From the NCBI RefSeq assembly GCF_023276375.1, contig NZ_JALLPK010000001.1, positions 3,038,001 through 3,102,000 on the forward strand: a stretch of DNA of 64,000 nt. The letters run 5' to 3'. The notes under the pieces are model-generated. The model saw only the letters and a list, made by a program, of their open reading frames with translations, made no database searches and had not been told where the DNA came from. How positions within the stretch are numbered: position 1 is the first letter of the stretch; each line of letters begins with the position of its first letter. The position numbers and the translations under genes were made by a program. Source of the stretch: Halocatena marina (GTDB lineage: Archaea; Halobacteriota; Halobacteria; Halobacteriales; Haloarculaceae). Shown piece after piece: positions 38,426 through 48,062 of this stretch.

Positions 38426-39288
38426 TGGTTCAGTCCAACTGGGGAACGTGGTTCATCAACGATGAGGTAGAAGCCGTCGATCCGGACGGACTGTCGATCT
38501 GGTATCTCGGTTGTAACGGTTTTATTCTCCGAACCAAATCGACGACAGTCTACATCGACCCGTATTTTGGGAGTGGAACAGCACCGGAGACGATACGGAT
38601 GCTTCCGATACCGATGGCTCCGACGGACGCGACGATGTGTGATGCAGTGCTTGTTACGCACGAACACATCGATCACATGCATCCGCCGTCCTATGGGCCG
38701 CTCGTGGAGACACTCGAGGCCGACCTCTATGCACCCAAAGCAGCATACGACAAGCCGGATTACGATGGCGATATGCTCATCTCAGACGATCAAAAGCACG
38801 TTATTGAGGTGGGCGATCACGTCACGATCGGTGATCTCACGGTGAACGTCAGAGAAGCGAATGACCCAGACGCTATCGAACCGGTCTCGTACGTTGTTGA
38901 ACACACATCGGGAACGTTTTTCCACGCTGGTGATTCCCGTCCTGCAGACGCGTTCAAAGATCTTGCCAGAGAGTTCGATATCGACCTCGGGGCGCTAGCG
39001 CTTGGCACGGTTGGGAACGTCTACAAACTCGATTCGAACACAGCAGAAACGACTGACTGGTACAATGATGAAAATCAGATCATTGAGGCTGCGAACGCGC
39101 TTGGTCTCACTCGTCTTCTCCCATCACATTATGATATGTGGAAAGGCGTTGGTGCTGACCCAAAGGTGTTGCACGAACACGCCCGTTCGTACGAATATCC
39201 CCGCTCTATCGAGATCGTCGAAATCGGAGACCGACTAGAGATTAATAAATCAGGAGTGATCCCGCCAACAATGTTTCAGTCGGTCTAA
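38425..39288 (+). CDS. Metallo-beta-lactamase-fold hydrolase (UlaG-like)
   Basis: A 287-residue member of the MBL superfamily. Motif 2 is THEHIDHMH (~residues 78-86), and GTFFHAGDSR gives the later histidine/aspartate. LPSHYDMWKG near the end holds the last histidine. The layout resembles L-ascorbate-6-phosphate lactonase UlaG and related UPF0173 enzymes. No sugar-utilisation genes lie nearby, so the substrate is open. Isolated, with its own promoter. Confidence 0.82.
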   Translation: MVQSNWGTWFINDEVEAVDPDGLSIWYLGCNGFILRTKSTTVYIDPYFGSGTAPETIRMLPIPMAPTDATMCDAVLVTHEHIDHMHPPSYGPLVETLEADLYAPKAAYDKPDYDGDMLISDDQKHVIEVGDHVTIGDLTVNVREANDPDAIEPVSYVVEHTSGTFFHAGDSRPADAFKDLAREFDIDLGALALGTVGNVYKLDSNTAETTDWYNDENQIIEAANALGLTRLLPSHYDMWKGVGADPKVLHEHARSYEYPRSIEIVEIGDRLEINKSGVIPPTMFQSV

Positions 39289-39897
39289 CGACCCAGTGAG
39301 TCGATTTACCCCGGCACCGTATCGCATACGTAGGAAATTAACGAAGCCGAAAAATATTCGGTTGTTACTACACAGTGCGTTCACGGCACCACACTTCAAC
39401 GAAGTAACATGATCTCACTTCCTCACTCATTTCACCGAGTATCGCTTAAACTGACCAACTCATAGCACCACGGCGACGGTATATTCACTAGGATTGGATG
39501 AAATAAACTCACCACTAATACGCTCTCCCTGCAATTACAGGCATACACGTGTAATGTTTGTGTGAAAATATTGGAGACAGTAACGCACAATAGATATATA
39601 GCTCATTCGTTACAACGGGTTGCTCAACTGGTGGCAGACAGTACGGATAGTAAACGCGAACTAACTCTCTGTTTGAAGTGAGAAGCGTTGTATCGTTTTC
39701 ACAGCGCTGCCGACAGGCGTAAATCGGCACGATCTGAGGAAAAAGCGCAGATGATGAGAGCTGCGTGCCATCGGTTACGGGAAGATAAACAGTAGCAGTG
39801 ACCGAAAGGGTCGAGAAAATTCCAAGAGACAGTTGTCTGAATACGTATCACTCACTCGTCTCACACCTGGCTGCAGTGACGAGAGTACAGACAATAT

Positions 39898-39907
39898 CGT
39901 ATAAAAG
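39898..39907 (+). promoter_or_regulatory. Strong TATA box in a gene-poor stretch
   Basis: CGTATAAAAG is a near-consensus archaeal TATA element. It predicts RNA starting near 39929, 17 bases before the candidate micro-ORF. Confidence 0.45.
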
Positions 39908-39945
39908 GAATTACCTTGCGAATACCGATACTGTACTGGGTGGAG

Positions 39946-40083
39946 ATGGTGATACCATACGGTGAAAAATCGAATGGATGTCATGTCGTGAAACACCAGA
40001 ACGTATTTCTTCACGTGCGTGGGAGAGACCGTGACAAGATGTTCGAGCCGCAATCATCGGGTGATAAAGACGTAATCGAGTAA
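39946..40083 (+). CDS. Candidate 45-residue micro-protein
   Basis: An ATG-TAA frame coding MVIPYGEKSNGCHVVKHQNV and ending GDKDVIE. It follows a strong TATA box by about 45 bases and has GGAG just before the ATG. The product is charged and has no known motif. Support is only the promoter spacing and the hairpin cluster after the stop, so it may instead be part of an untranslated RNA. Confidence 0.3.
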   Translation: MVIPYGEKSNGCHVVKHQNVFLHVRGRDRDKMFEPQSSGDKDVIE

Positions 40084-40104
40084 ACCCGTTCAAATGGATC
40101 AAAT

Positions 40105-40132
40105 GGGGCGAAACCCCCCGGGATCATCCCGG
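40105..40132 (+). terminator. Hairpin cluster after the 39946 ORF
   Basis: GGGG-CGAAA-CCCC (40105-40117) is followed at once by CCGGGA-TCA-TCCCGG (40118-40132). GC-rich hairpins stand out in this AT-rich spacer. They could end the transcript from 39.93 kb or be a structured RNA element. No T-run follows. Confidence 0.35.
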
Positions 40133-40477
40133 TCTCACGTAGACTCGTGTGCACGATATCAACAATGATGAAGTATCGTCGCTGATACTGCACACGGAGG
40201 GAGACTCGATAGTCAAAACGTCATTTCACTCCGAAGAACGGCAGTCTGCTCCTACCAATCGATAATGCTTAGTTGTAAACGATTTTGATCAGATACTACT
40301 CACCACATAAGATAAACAATACGCGGTTCCAACAATGCCACTGCGGGATACGTGGCCAGCGTAGGCACGAAGTTGTTCTATCAACACACAGTCATTTTTG
40401 TGTCAGGTTGGTATAATTTATGATTTAATTTTTTGGTAACAAAATATATACGCCCGAAGTACGACTACTGTCATACT

Positions 40478-41224
40478 ATGGCAACTCATATTACATGCCA
40501 TCTCCCCACCGACGAGTTCGCCTTGAATCAAACGTTGAGCAGTATCTCTGGCATCTCGCTCACGTGTGAACGAATAGCGGCACTCGGTGACAAGGCAGTC
40601 ACACCGCTTCTCAGGTTCCGTGGGGCAGATCTCGAACCACTCGAAGCAGCACTCGAGGATGATCCGACAGTCGATGAGTTCGAGGTGCTGACTCATGGGA
40701 GAGAAGAAGCGCTGTGTTATATCAGCTGGAACAGCCGGGTGACCCTGCTCGTCCGAATGCTGACAGCGACAGAAGCGCTTGTCCTCTCTGGCGCTGCCAC
40801 GAAAGAACGCTGGACGTTTCGACTTCTCTTTCCGACGCGGGATGCTCTTTCTCGACTCGACGAATTCTGCACAAACCACAATCTTTCGCTGGACGTGAGC
40901 TGCGTTGAGACGTGGGACGGTAACGGCCCCGATCCACTCGGACTTACAGCTGACCAGTACGAGGCGCTCGTTACCGCCTACAAACATGGATACTTCAAGG
41001 TTCCGCGCGACATCGTTCTCGACGATCTCGCTGTCGAGATGGGTATTTCTCACCAGGCGCTCTCCGAACGTCTCCGGCGTGGTCACGACACACTCGTCCA
41101 GCGAGTGCTTCACCCAGCATCGATCGAACCCGATACCGACGACGAAACAACAAGCACGGAGTCAAAGTCGTCGGAAACATCACCAGTGCCATCGTCTCGG
41201 CTGCCAACGGTCAACCTCGACTAG
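40478..41224 (+). CDS. Bat-like HTH-10 transcriptional regulator
   Basis: A 248-residue protein of the bacterio-opsin-activator-like group, without PAS/GAF modules. The N-terminal ~150 residues form the typical beta-rich Bat domain (CYISWNSRVTLLVRMLTATEALVLSG). The HTH-10 domain is LTADQYEALVTAYKHGYFKVPR followed by DLAVEMGISHQALSERLRRGH at ~160-215. A Ser/Thr-rich tail ends it. ATG 40478 has an AT-rich TATA about 27 bases upstream. Target genes unknown. The GH15 gene converges from the right. Confidence 0.85.
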   Translation: MATHITCHLPTDEFALNQTLSSISGISLTCERIAALGDKAVTPLLRFRGADLEPLEAALEDDPTVDEFEVLTHGREEALCYISWNSRVTLLVRMLTATEALVLSGAATKERWTFRLLFPTRDALSRLDEFCTNHNLSLDVSCVETWDGNGPDPLGLTADQYEALVTAYKHGYFKVPRDIVLDDLAVEMGISHQALSERLRRGHDTLVQRVLHPASIEPDTDDETTSTESKSSETSPVPSSRLPTVNLD

Positions 41225-41279
41225 GAGTTTGCGTCGGGAGGGAGAAAAGACGAAATTTGCGATTCATTCGATTTTCAGT

Positions 41280-43286
41280 TCAATCGAGATACATCGTTGC
41301 GAGAGCATAGATGAATGCAGCGTGCGACCACGCTAGTGGAGAGGCAAAGTAGTAGGAACCATCTTGGCTTCTCGTTTCGACGAGATATCCCGTCTCGGTC
41401 GTTTCGTTGCTCATCTCTTTGATCAACGCATCACCCTGCTCCTGATCGCCACGCGAGTAGAACATCGCGGCCGACATCAACGATGCCGGAACCCAATCGT
41501 CCCACGCTGAGCCAACCATATGGGACAGTTCAGCGAACAGCTGATCATCTGTGTCGTACGCGTCGGCCCACTCGGTCGGATAGATGGCACAGGCATCGTA
41601 CAGCATGACTTCGCTACCGCCGTTCATCACGAGACGAGAGGGATTACTCGGTCCCTGATCGAACAGCTCACGCTTGATCGCATTGCCGACGATTCGAGCG
41701 GCGCGCCGGTACGGCGTTCCATCCTCGCCTCGCAGTTCGGCGAGCATCGCTCCGTCCTGAAAGCCTCGATAGGCAAACGCGTTCGTCCAGAGACTCTGGC
41801 GGACATCAGAGGGATACTCTGCGATATCGGGTGACGCTGCGAGCAGACCATTTCCGTCGATCACATCAATTGTGTAGTCGAGCGCCTGTTCAACCGCTGG
41901 CCACGCTCTCTCGACGAACTGCTCGTCACCGGTTTCTCGATAGACCTCCGCGACTGCCCACACGAACAATGGTTGTTGATCGTTTTCGACAGCAATGATT
42001 CCGGTGAACCCTCCCTTGCTGTTGTAGCACTGCCTGAACGAGCCATCCGATTCTTGCACAGCAGGACAGAAGCCGGCCAGAAGCTCCTTGGCCGGTTCCG
42101 GTTTCCCCATCCGTGCGAGCGCGACGGCTCCAAACGCGTTGTCTCGAATCCACGACGGATAGTACATCGGTTGCAGATTCGGAGAGGCCGAGAGCGAACC
42201 GGATTTAGGATCGATGAGTTTTCCGAGTGTGACCGCAGAGCGGACGTACAGATCGGTGAATGAATCTGGAATATTCTCCAGCTCAAGGTCTGAAATCCAC
42301 GTCTCCCACCACGATTCAACGGCTTCCTGTCGCTCTTTTTGATCGGCGTCGGTGAGTATCGACGGTGTTGCAGTCGGCTGTGCACTCCCAGATGTACCGC
42401 TGATGAACACCGAGATATCCTCTGTTTCCCCCGGAGGGAGAGTAACATCGACCAGCAATCGCCCGCTGAGATACTTCCCAACAGCACTGTTCCCGAGAGA
42501 GAGCGCTCCATCGGTCTCAGTACGGACTCGATCGGCGTTTGACCAGATTCGGAGCTCGTACGGGCCTTGGACGTCGTCCCAATGGAGATCGTCCGACCCT
42601 GTGAGACGGTTTATATTCGAGTTCCAGACAGCGAACGTCTGATCGTTGTCGTTCACGTTTGCACGCGTGTGGTAAACAAAAGAACACGTTTGGCGCTCTT
42701 TTGCCGTGTTTTCGAGTGTGAAATCGCGGACGACTGTCTCCGAACCGGGATAGACGTAGGCGGACTCGGTGACCACGAAGTCATCACAAGCAGCCGTAAT
42801 GTCGAGAATCCCGGAGTGGCCACGGTACTCGATCTCGTGTCCGGTGCCATCGTCCCAGAACCACGTTCGTTCGTTCGCCAGTTCGATCCCGGCGAACCCA
42901 CCTTCCATCGGCTTAGATTGCTGCTCGTGGCCACGACCACTGACGTAAAACGGTATCTGATGGGTGAACCCAGTGTGTGGAAACAAGAGCGTGCTCAATC
43001 GACCCGTCGCAGTGAAGCCCGCACCGATCCCGTCGATCGGCGTGGAAACGAATCCAGCCGTTGGATTGAACTGCTGTAACGCCTCTAACTCTCCTGCAAA
43101 CAACCACGAACAAAGCGACGAAATATGCGAGCGATTGTACACCCAGTCAGCCACCGACGGTTTCGATAGATGTCGGAGTCCGTTTGCCGCCATTTGCATC
43201 CGCTGTCGTGTCCCTGTAGACAGAGATGCTAGTTGTCCCACCGATTCGATAACAGCGTTCTCGACCGTTGATCTGCCTCGTGTCAT
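41280..43286 (-). CDS. Glycoside hydrolase family 15-like glucoamylase
   Basis: A 668-residue protein with an N-terminal beta-sandwich domain (~1-270) and a C-terminal (alpha/alpha)6 barrel. Barrel landmarks are YYPSWIRDNAFGAVALARMG, ESDGSFRQCYNSKGGFTG, QQPLFVWAVAEVYRETGDEQF and SLWTNAFAYRGFQDGAMLAEL; the glutamate in SPDIAEYPS is the likely acid. This is the archaeal glucoamylase/glucodextranase layout, which releases glucose from alpha-glucans. No signal peptide is apparent, so it probably acts on internal glycogen or trehalose-like sugars. The ATG at 43286 is chosen; a GTG frame extends 11 codons upstream. Confidence 0.82.
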   Translation of the reverse strand: MTRGRSTVENAVIESVGQLASLSTGTRQRMQMAANGLRHLSKPSVADWVYNRSHISSLCSWLFAGELEALQQFNPTAGFVSTPIDGIGAGFTATGRLSTLLFPHTGFTHQIPFYVSGRGHEQQSKPMEGGFAGIELANERTWFWDDGTGHEIEYRGHSGILDITAACDDFVVTESAYVYPGSETVVRDFTLENTAKERQTCSFVYHTRANVNDNDQTFAVWNSNINRLTGSDDLHWDDVQGPYELRIWSNADRVRTETDGALSLGNSAVGKYLSGRLLVDVTLPPGETEDISVFISGTSGSAQPTATPSILTDADQKERQEAVESWWETWISDLELENIPDSFTDLYVRSAVTLGKLIDPKSGSLSASPNLQPMYYPSWIRDNAFGAVALARMGKPEPAKELLAGFCPAVQESDGSFRQCYNSKGGFTGIIAVENDQQPLFVWAVAEVYRETGDEQFVERAWPAVEQALDYTIDVIDGNGLLAASPDIAEYPSDVRQSLWTNAFAYRGFQDGAMLAELRGEDGTPYRRAARIVGNAIKRELFDQGPSNPSRLVMNGGSEVMLYDACAIYPTEWADAYDTDDQLFAELSHMVGSAWDDWVPASLMSAAMFYSRGDQEQGDALIKEMSNETTETGYLVETRSQDGSYYFASPLAWSHAAFIYALATMYLD

Positions 43287-43838
43287 AGCATCCACGTAGT
43301 AACACACCCCAGCGACCACATCACGCTACGCCGATGAATGCGCCACCTATCGTCGCTCTATTCGTTTCATAGCTCGTAAACGTTTCTGTGCCCCTGTGGA
43401 AGACTGCCCTGAGTCCATCTTTCGACGCGGGAGCGGTGCGCTGTCGACGAATCGAGATGGATACGAGCGGACAGACGACATCCCAGCGAACGTTCCAGAA
43501 CATCAGCGACAATCCCCGGATAGCGTTCAGACCGTGAGTTCCTCACTGTGAGTGTGTTACCAATAGCTCACTCAGGGAACCCACAAAAACGTTCGCTCCA
43601 CGCGGAACACGAATCAGCACATAGACTTCGACGAACCATATCTTCCGTTCGATCATCACTAATTCGTGGCGTTCTTCTCAATCCGTTATACGATGACTCA
43701 CGAAGATCCCGCTCGATACTCTATTACATCCCATTTGAGTATTCGAATATATCGCTTTATTTCATCATACATCCCCCAAAGGAGGATGATGATACTGCAA
43801 GCACTATCAATATGAAGTTACCCCACATCACACCATCC
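43287..43838. other. Gene-free spacer
   Basis: About 550 bases upstream of the GH15 gene. A minus-strand 63-codon frame (43321-43512) has no motif or promoter. A TTTATTTC at about 43756-43763 and GGAGG at 43781 precede the zinc-ribbon gene without ideal spacing. Confidence 0.4.
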
Positions 43839-43985
43839 ATGCCTCACTGCCAGAACTGTGATGCATTCGTGTCGAGACAGTACGCGCGTGTCTTTACCCC
43901 CGATGGTATCGCCAACCCTCGCGTCTGCCCGAACTGCGAAGACAAGGTTCGTGATGGAAACAGCGTTCGGGACGTGCACAATTGA
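43839..43985 (+). CDS. Small zinc-ribbon protein (DUF7563-like)
   Basis: A 48-residue protein starting MPHCQNCDAFVSRQYARVF with a second CPNC pair 30 residues on: two C-x2-C knuckles, as in the haloarchaeal DUF7563 family, which begins MPxCxxC. The frame is open far upstream and contains another ATG at 43812, but those residues are not family-like. The role is unknown; small zinc ribbons are often regulators or subunits. Confidence 0.75.
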   Translation: MPHCQNCDAFVSRQYARVFTPDGIANPRVCPNCEDKVRDGNSVRDVHN

Positions 43986-44355
43986 TCATCCGCGATCTAT
44001 CGCCGTCTTGTCCACAGCAGATCGAAGCAGAGCTTCCGAGAGTGTCGTCATGTGTCGTCAACCGTGGCCCTCACGCTACCCACGATTGATACGATCGACG
44101 GTTCGTTTTCGAATGTACATTCGACGGCTCAACGCACCAGTAGAACACACAACCAATCGCTGAGAATCAGCTCCAAAGACAACACAAATACAAACACGAA
44201 GAGACGTAGTGCACAGTAAGCAACGAATACACGTTTTCTATCCCGAGCCTATCGATTCAGTAATCATCCATTTCCATACCACCACAGACGGCCCAGTACA
44301 CACTCACCGGGATGTGTGCGATGATGGGGAGTAAATTCTACAGCACGGCGGATGA
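43986..44355. other. Gene-free spacer
   Basis: About 370 bases between the zinc-ribbon gene and the end of gatE. No motif-bearing frame, RNA gene or repeat is visible. Confidence 0.4.
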
Positions 44356-46212
44356 TCAGGTTCGTTTTTGGATTTCTTCACGGAGGATGCTGCTCACCAG
44401 CTCGCCGTCCGCTTTCCCTCGGAGGGCTCCCATACACTCACCCATCAAAGCAGAAAACGCCCCCATTCCTTCTTCACGGATCTGACCCTCGTTGCGCTCT
44501 GCGATCTCGGCGATCGTCGTTCGCACAGTCTCGTCGTCGACACCGGAAAGACCGGCCTCGTCGACGGCTTGGTCGGCAGTTAGATCCGGCTCGTTCGCCA
44601 GCACGGTCAGCACGTCGGTGACACCTTCCTTTGCGAGTTCGTCTTGGGTGACGAGTTCGAGCGTCTCAATGAGATGCTCCTCGCGCAACGTTTCCACCGG
44701 AACATCGTCTCGTCGTAGTTCTGTGATGGTTCCTTCGAGCGTCCGTGCAGCGAGCGTCGGATCGATTTCCTGTTCGACTGCTCGTTCGAAAACGGGCATC
44801 CAGCGGCCATAGGCGACCTGTTCTGCGAGCGTCGAATCGAGATCGAGATCGGAGACGTAGCGTTCGCGCTTTTCGGTGAGCAACTCGGGCGTCTGGACAT
44901 CCGAAGGGTCGATACTGACCGGCGAAACGTCCGTTTCGGGGTACATTCGTGCTGCCCCAGGGAGCGGTCGGAGATACTCCGATGTCGTATCGGGGTTCGC
45001 GCCTCTCGTCTCCTCGGGGACACCGGTAATCGCATCACGAGCTCGTTCGGCAACTGCCTCGATCGCCTGCGTGGAGATCGATTCTGGTGCGGCGACCAGC
45101 GCAACTGCATCGTCCTCGCTTGCACCGACAGCCTCGCGGAGCGCATCAACTTCGTCTTGTGTGACGCCGTAGGCGGGTAGCTCGTCGGTATGGAAGACGC
45201 CGCCCGCGCCGCTTCGCACAGCGTGATCGGAGAATTCGGTACCAAGGCGTCGGTCGGACTGTATCTCACGACCAACGAGACCGTCGAAGCCAAACAACGG
45301 AACAGCGCGTACTGCGTTCGCGCTTGCGATGACGCCGCTGTCAGTGTCCTCGAACACGCCCGTTACGTCTACGGGATCACCGACGCTCGCGCTTCGTTCC
45401 TGAAGGGTTTCGCTGATTTCGATCAGGTGAACCTGCCGTTTTACCTCGTTTTCGACGATTGCTGCGATGTCGTCGAGACTCTGGACACCCTTTAGTTCGA
45501 CACGCGCCCCATCCTCGATCGAGACGTTCACGTCCTGCCGGATAGTGCCGAGACCGCGCTTTACTGCCCCTGTCGATCGGAGCAGCATGCCGATGGTAGC
45601 GGCGGCTTCCTGTGCCTGCTCCGGTGTACGGAGGTCCGGCCCGGTTCCAATCTCGACGAGCGGAATGCCGAGCCGATCGAGGCTGTAGGTGACACCGGCA
45701 TCTGTCTCCTCGACGCGCTGGCAGCTCTCCTCTTCGATGAGAAGGTCTGTGATCGTCACTGGACCGTCGTCGGTTTCGATCTGTCCATCAGTAGCGATCA
45801 GAGTAGACCGCTGAAACCCGGACGTGTTCGAACCATCGACGACGATCTTACGCATGATGTGTGCCTGATCGACGGGGTTCATATCGAGGAGCTTCGCTAT
45901 TTCGAGCGCCACCGAAAGTGCCTCCTCGTCGATTCGATGTGGTGGTTCATCGTCCTCCTCGACGAGACATGTCGTATCATATCCGAGATACGTGAACTCA
46001 CGTTCGATTCGGCTCTCTTCGAGCGCAGCCTCGTCGATTTCGCCAAGTTCGCTCCGAGTAGGATGTAAATACCGAGTGATCTGTCGTGTCGCATTTGCCG
46101 GCTCGCGTCGAACTGTTGGACATTCACAGAAGAGTTTCGTGGCTGTATCGAGCTGCTGGTGGATCTCTAATCCGGACATGAGACCAACCTCCTCATAGTC
46201 GTATGCGGTCAT
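44356..46212 (-). CDS. gatE: Glu-tRNA(Gln) amidotransferase subunit E
   Basis: A 618-residue archaeal GatE that, with GatD, converts Glu-tRNA(Gln) to Gln-tRNA(Gln). The N-terminal GLMSGLEIHQQLDTATKLFC is diagnostic, followed by the GatB-type kinase region. An AspRS-like insertion (FGFDGLVGREI... to ...YGVTQDEVD, ~300-400) specific to GatE comes next. The C-terminal Yqey-like tail ends GEGMGAFSALMGECMGALRGKADGELV-type residues. Length is normal. GatD is not in the window. Confidence 0.95.
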   Translation of the reverse strand: MTAYDYEEVGLMSGLEIHQQLDTATKLFCECPTVRREPANATRQITRYLHPTRSELGEIDEAALEESRIEREFTYLGYDTTCLVEEDDEPPHRIDEEALSVALEIAKLLDMNPVDQAHIMRKIVVDGSNTSGFQRSTLIATDGQIETDDGPVTITDLLIEEESCQRVEETDAGVTYSLDRLGIPLVEIGTGPDLRTPEQAQEAAATIGMLLRSTGAVKRGLGTIRQDVNVSIEDGARVELKGVQSLDDIAAIVENEVKRQVHLIEISETLQERSASVGDPVDVTGVFEDTDSGVIASANAVRAVPLFGFDGLVGREIQSDRRLGTEFSDHAVRSGAGGVFHTDELPAYGVTQDEVDALREAVGASEDDAVALVAAPESISTQAIEAVAERARDAITGVPEETRGANPDTTSEYLRPLPGAARMYPETDVSPVSIDPSDVQTPELLTEKRERYVSDLDLDSTLAEQVAYGRWMPVFERAVEQEIDPTLAARTLEGTITELRRDDVPVETLREEHLIETLELVTQDELAKEGVTDVLTVLANEPDLTADQAVDEAGLSGVDDETVRTTIAEIAERNEGQIREEGMGAFSALMGECMGALRGKADGELVSSILREEIQKRT

Positions 46213-46285
46213 TATGCGACGGTCAGGGATGGAACAATAAAAAACCGTTTAGTCGCGTTCGCCGATCCTCACACTGACACGACGA

Positions 46286-46789
46286 TTACGGTGGAAGCCA
46301 GTGTTTCGTGTCGCTGCTCGCTAACTCGTCCGGATCGTCGCTCGTCGCGGACTGTCGGACTGTCCGATAGCGCAGACCAGCTTCTTTCATCAACCGCCGA
46401 CAGCTCGGTAGTGAGTAATCGACGCCAAAGATATCGTCGATGTACTGACTGACGAGCTCTGGCGACCACGTCAGAGCGTCGTATCCGACCTGCTGTGGTG
46501 GCTGATGGAGGATCTGTTTCAATCCGTCTTGTTGTTGTGACGAGAGTTTCCGGGGACGACCGGATCTGTGCGCGTCGTGAACGGCCTCTGTAAGCGGTTG
46601 CTCTTCGAGCCGTTTGAGCCAGCTGTAAATCGTCCTACGCTGTACCCCATACCACTCAGCGAGTTCGGTCTGCGTTATACCGTTTTTGTACGCAATAGCC
46701 GCGAGCAGCCGCTTAGTCGGTTTCTTTCCCTCGACAGTATCAAGGGCCTGCTGGAGATCTTCGAGCGAAATTGATTCGAAGTGATCCAT
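46286..46789 (-). CDS. Orphan IS630-type HTH protein (transposase N-terminal half)
   Basis: A 167-residue protein with the two HTH units of IS630/Tc1 transposases. The first is LLAAIAYKNGITQTELAEWYGVQRRTIYSWLKRL, the second SGRPRKLSSQQQDGLKQIL to LVSQYIDDIFGVDYSLPSCRRLMKEAGL. The DDE catalytic domain is missing: the frame ends in DTKHWLPP and gatE begins 74 bases further on. It is either the remaining first ORF of an eroded insertion sequence or a domesticated DNA-binding protein. No terminal inverted repeats are obvious. Confidence 0.7.
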   Translation of the reverse strand: MDHFESISLEDLQQALDTVEGKKPTKRLLAAIAYKNGITQTELAEWYGVQRRTIYSWLKRLEEQPLTEAVHDAHRSGRPRKLSSQQQDGLKQILHQPPQQVGYDALTWSPELVSQYIDDIFGVDYSLPSCRRLMKEAGLRYRTVRQSATSDDPDELASSDTKHWLPP

Positions 46790-47713
46790 TACCATTGGTT
46801 GTGGTTCCGAGTAGAAAGTTCTAACGAATACCATCACAGATCGCCCAAAGAGAAACCCTCACGGTTGTCGAATGATTGCAGAGGGTCGAGAAACGTTCGG
46901 AGGTCAAACCCAATTGGTCGGGGGTAGGGTCTCCGTATCGTGTGCTCGCTCGATGATCGGTTGTGAGTAGAGAGTACGACTGCGATACGACACAGCAGAG
47001 GATCGGAGGAAAATCAGCACGGTCATCGGTTCAGCGCATTACAACGGTACGCGTGTAATTAAACACACTCGAAACGAAAGGCTAATTCGACCCGAGAACA
47101 GTGCTTGATCGGTGTCTACCAGTTGGTTGGCGCTCCATCACAGATTCTTTACTGCTGTCTCCGGCTGGATTGGTAATCGAATGGGAGTACGACACCCAAC
47201 AAAAGAGTAAATAAATTCATACCGATAATAACAACTCTTCTCAGAGCAATTCTCTCGCTATATACGGAATAAATTATACATTCGTGCTATTCAATGCTGA
47301 ATATTATTGGCGGTGTGGTGTCGTACAGTTCCGACAGCACGACTCTCTTCGGACTCGTATTACCGCGCGGTATACACACTCACATCTGCTTCGATCGGTG
47401 AAAGAAGGGCTTCACAAGTATTTTCAACATCTAAGATGCCGTAATAAAATATACCGAGTTTTCTGCTCTGTCTCTTTCGTCCTGATGTCCATTGCGATGC
47501 AGAGGTGTGATTCAGCAATATACACATAACAAAATATCATAATAAAGTCAGATAGTACGGTATCGAATAGGTGAGATCCATCGTAAAGTGATGAGATAGA
47601 AGTCGAAGAGTCGCCTAAAAGCAGTCGTACCGTGTGATGAGCCGCCTATCGAAAATATAAATTCTAGATGTAAAGGATAAGCAGTAATTAAGTAAGAGTG
47701 AGAGTTCTCATCA
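46790..47713. other. 0.9-kb spacer without recognisable genes
   Basis: AT-rich, with short meaningless frames (for example 47284-47529, Arg/His/Ser-rich). The right end has the AATTAAG box (about 47686-47692) of the phzF remnant. It may contain the eroded rest of the IS630 element, but no DDE motif or end repeats are seen. Confidence 0.4.
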
Positions 47714-47839
47714 ATGCGGGAACGAACAACACAAGAGCAGCAGTGTGATTTCTACATCGTCGATGTATTTACAAACAAGCCGCTTACAGGGAATCCACTG
47801 CGTGATAGTCGGACGATTCAGTACAAATACTTTTATTGA
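47714..47839 (+). pseudogene. PhzF-family N-terminal remnant
   Basis: Forty-one codons. The start contains CDFYIVDVFTNKPLTGNPL, the conserved first strand of PhzF-like epimerase/isomerases, normally followed by AVV and about 270 more residues. Here the frame diverges right after GNPL and stops 17 codons later in AT-rich DNA. A TATA-like box stands 27 bases upstream of the ATG. So the promoter and first exon-like block survive and the rest was deleted or replaced. Confidence 0.72.
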
Positions 47840-47915
47840 CTAAAATTTAACATATCGTTTCAGTATATACGGTATACTACGAAATACAATCATTTATTTG
47901 AAGTAAGGCGTTGTT

Positions 47916-48062
47916 ATGCAGACGATCTGTGGCAAATATCGTTCGAGCAATTCGAGGAAGTCAACTCTAGACCGACCGTTGGGATGGCTCAGTCGTCGAA
48001 CGAAGAATCATCAGAGCGTGATGGTGGGATTCATCTATCGTGTGCGTGAAGACGACTCATGA
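47916..48062 (+). CDS. Possible 48-residue leader ORF of the DUF2332 gene
   Basis: An ATG frame coding MQTICGKYRSSNSRKSTLDR to VREDDS. Its TGA overlaps the next ATG (ATGA), the same arrangement used by real coupled genes in this window. A TTTATT box (47893-47898) is about 20 bases upstream. The product is basic and motif-free, unlike normal haloarchaeal proteins, so it may be a chance frame in the 5' leader. Confidence 0.25.
   Translation: MQTICGKYRSSNSRKSTLDRPLGWLSRRTKNHQSVMVGFIYRVREDDS

Larger units (their letters stand above)
39289..40477. other. 1.2-kb AT-rich region, mostly gene-free
   Basis: AT-rich and stop-dense. The only coding candidate is the 45-codon ORF at 39946 with a good TATA box, followed by a cluster of hairpins at 40105-40132. 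The right end contains the TATA-like AAAATATATACG (40441-40452) of the Bat-like gene. Confidence 0.4.
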
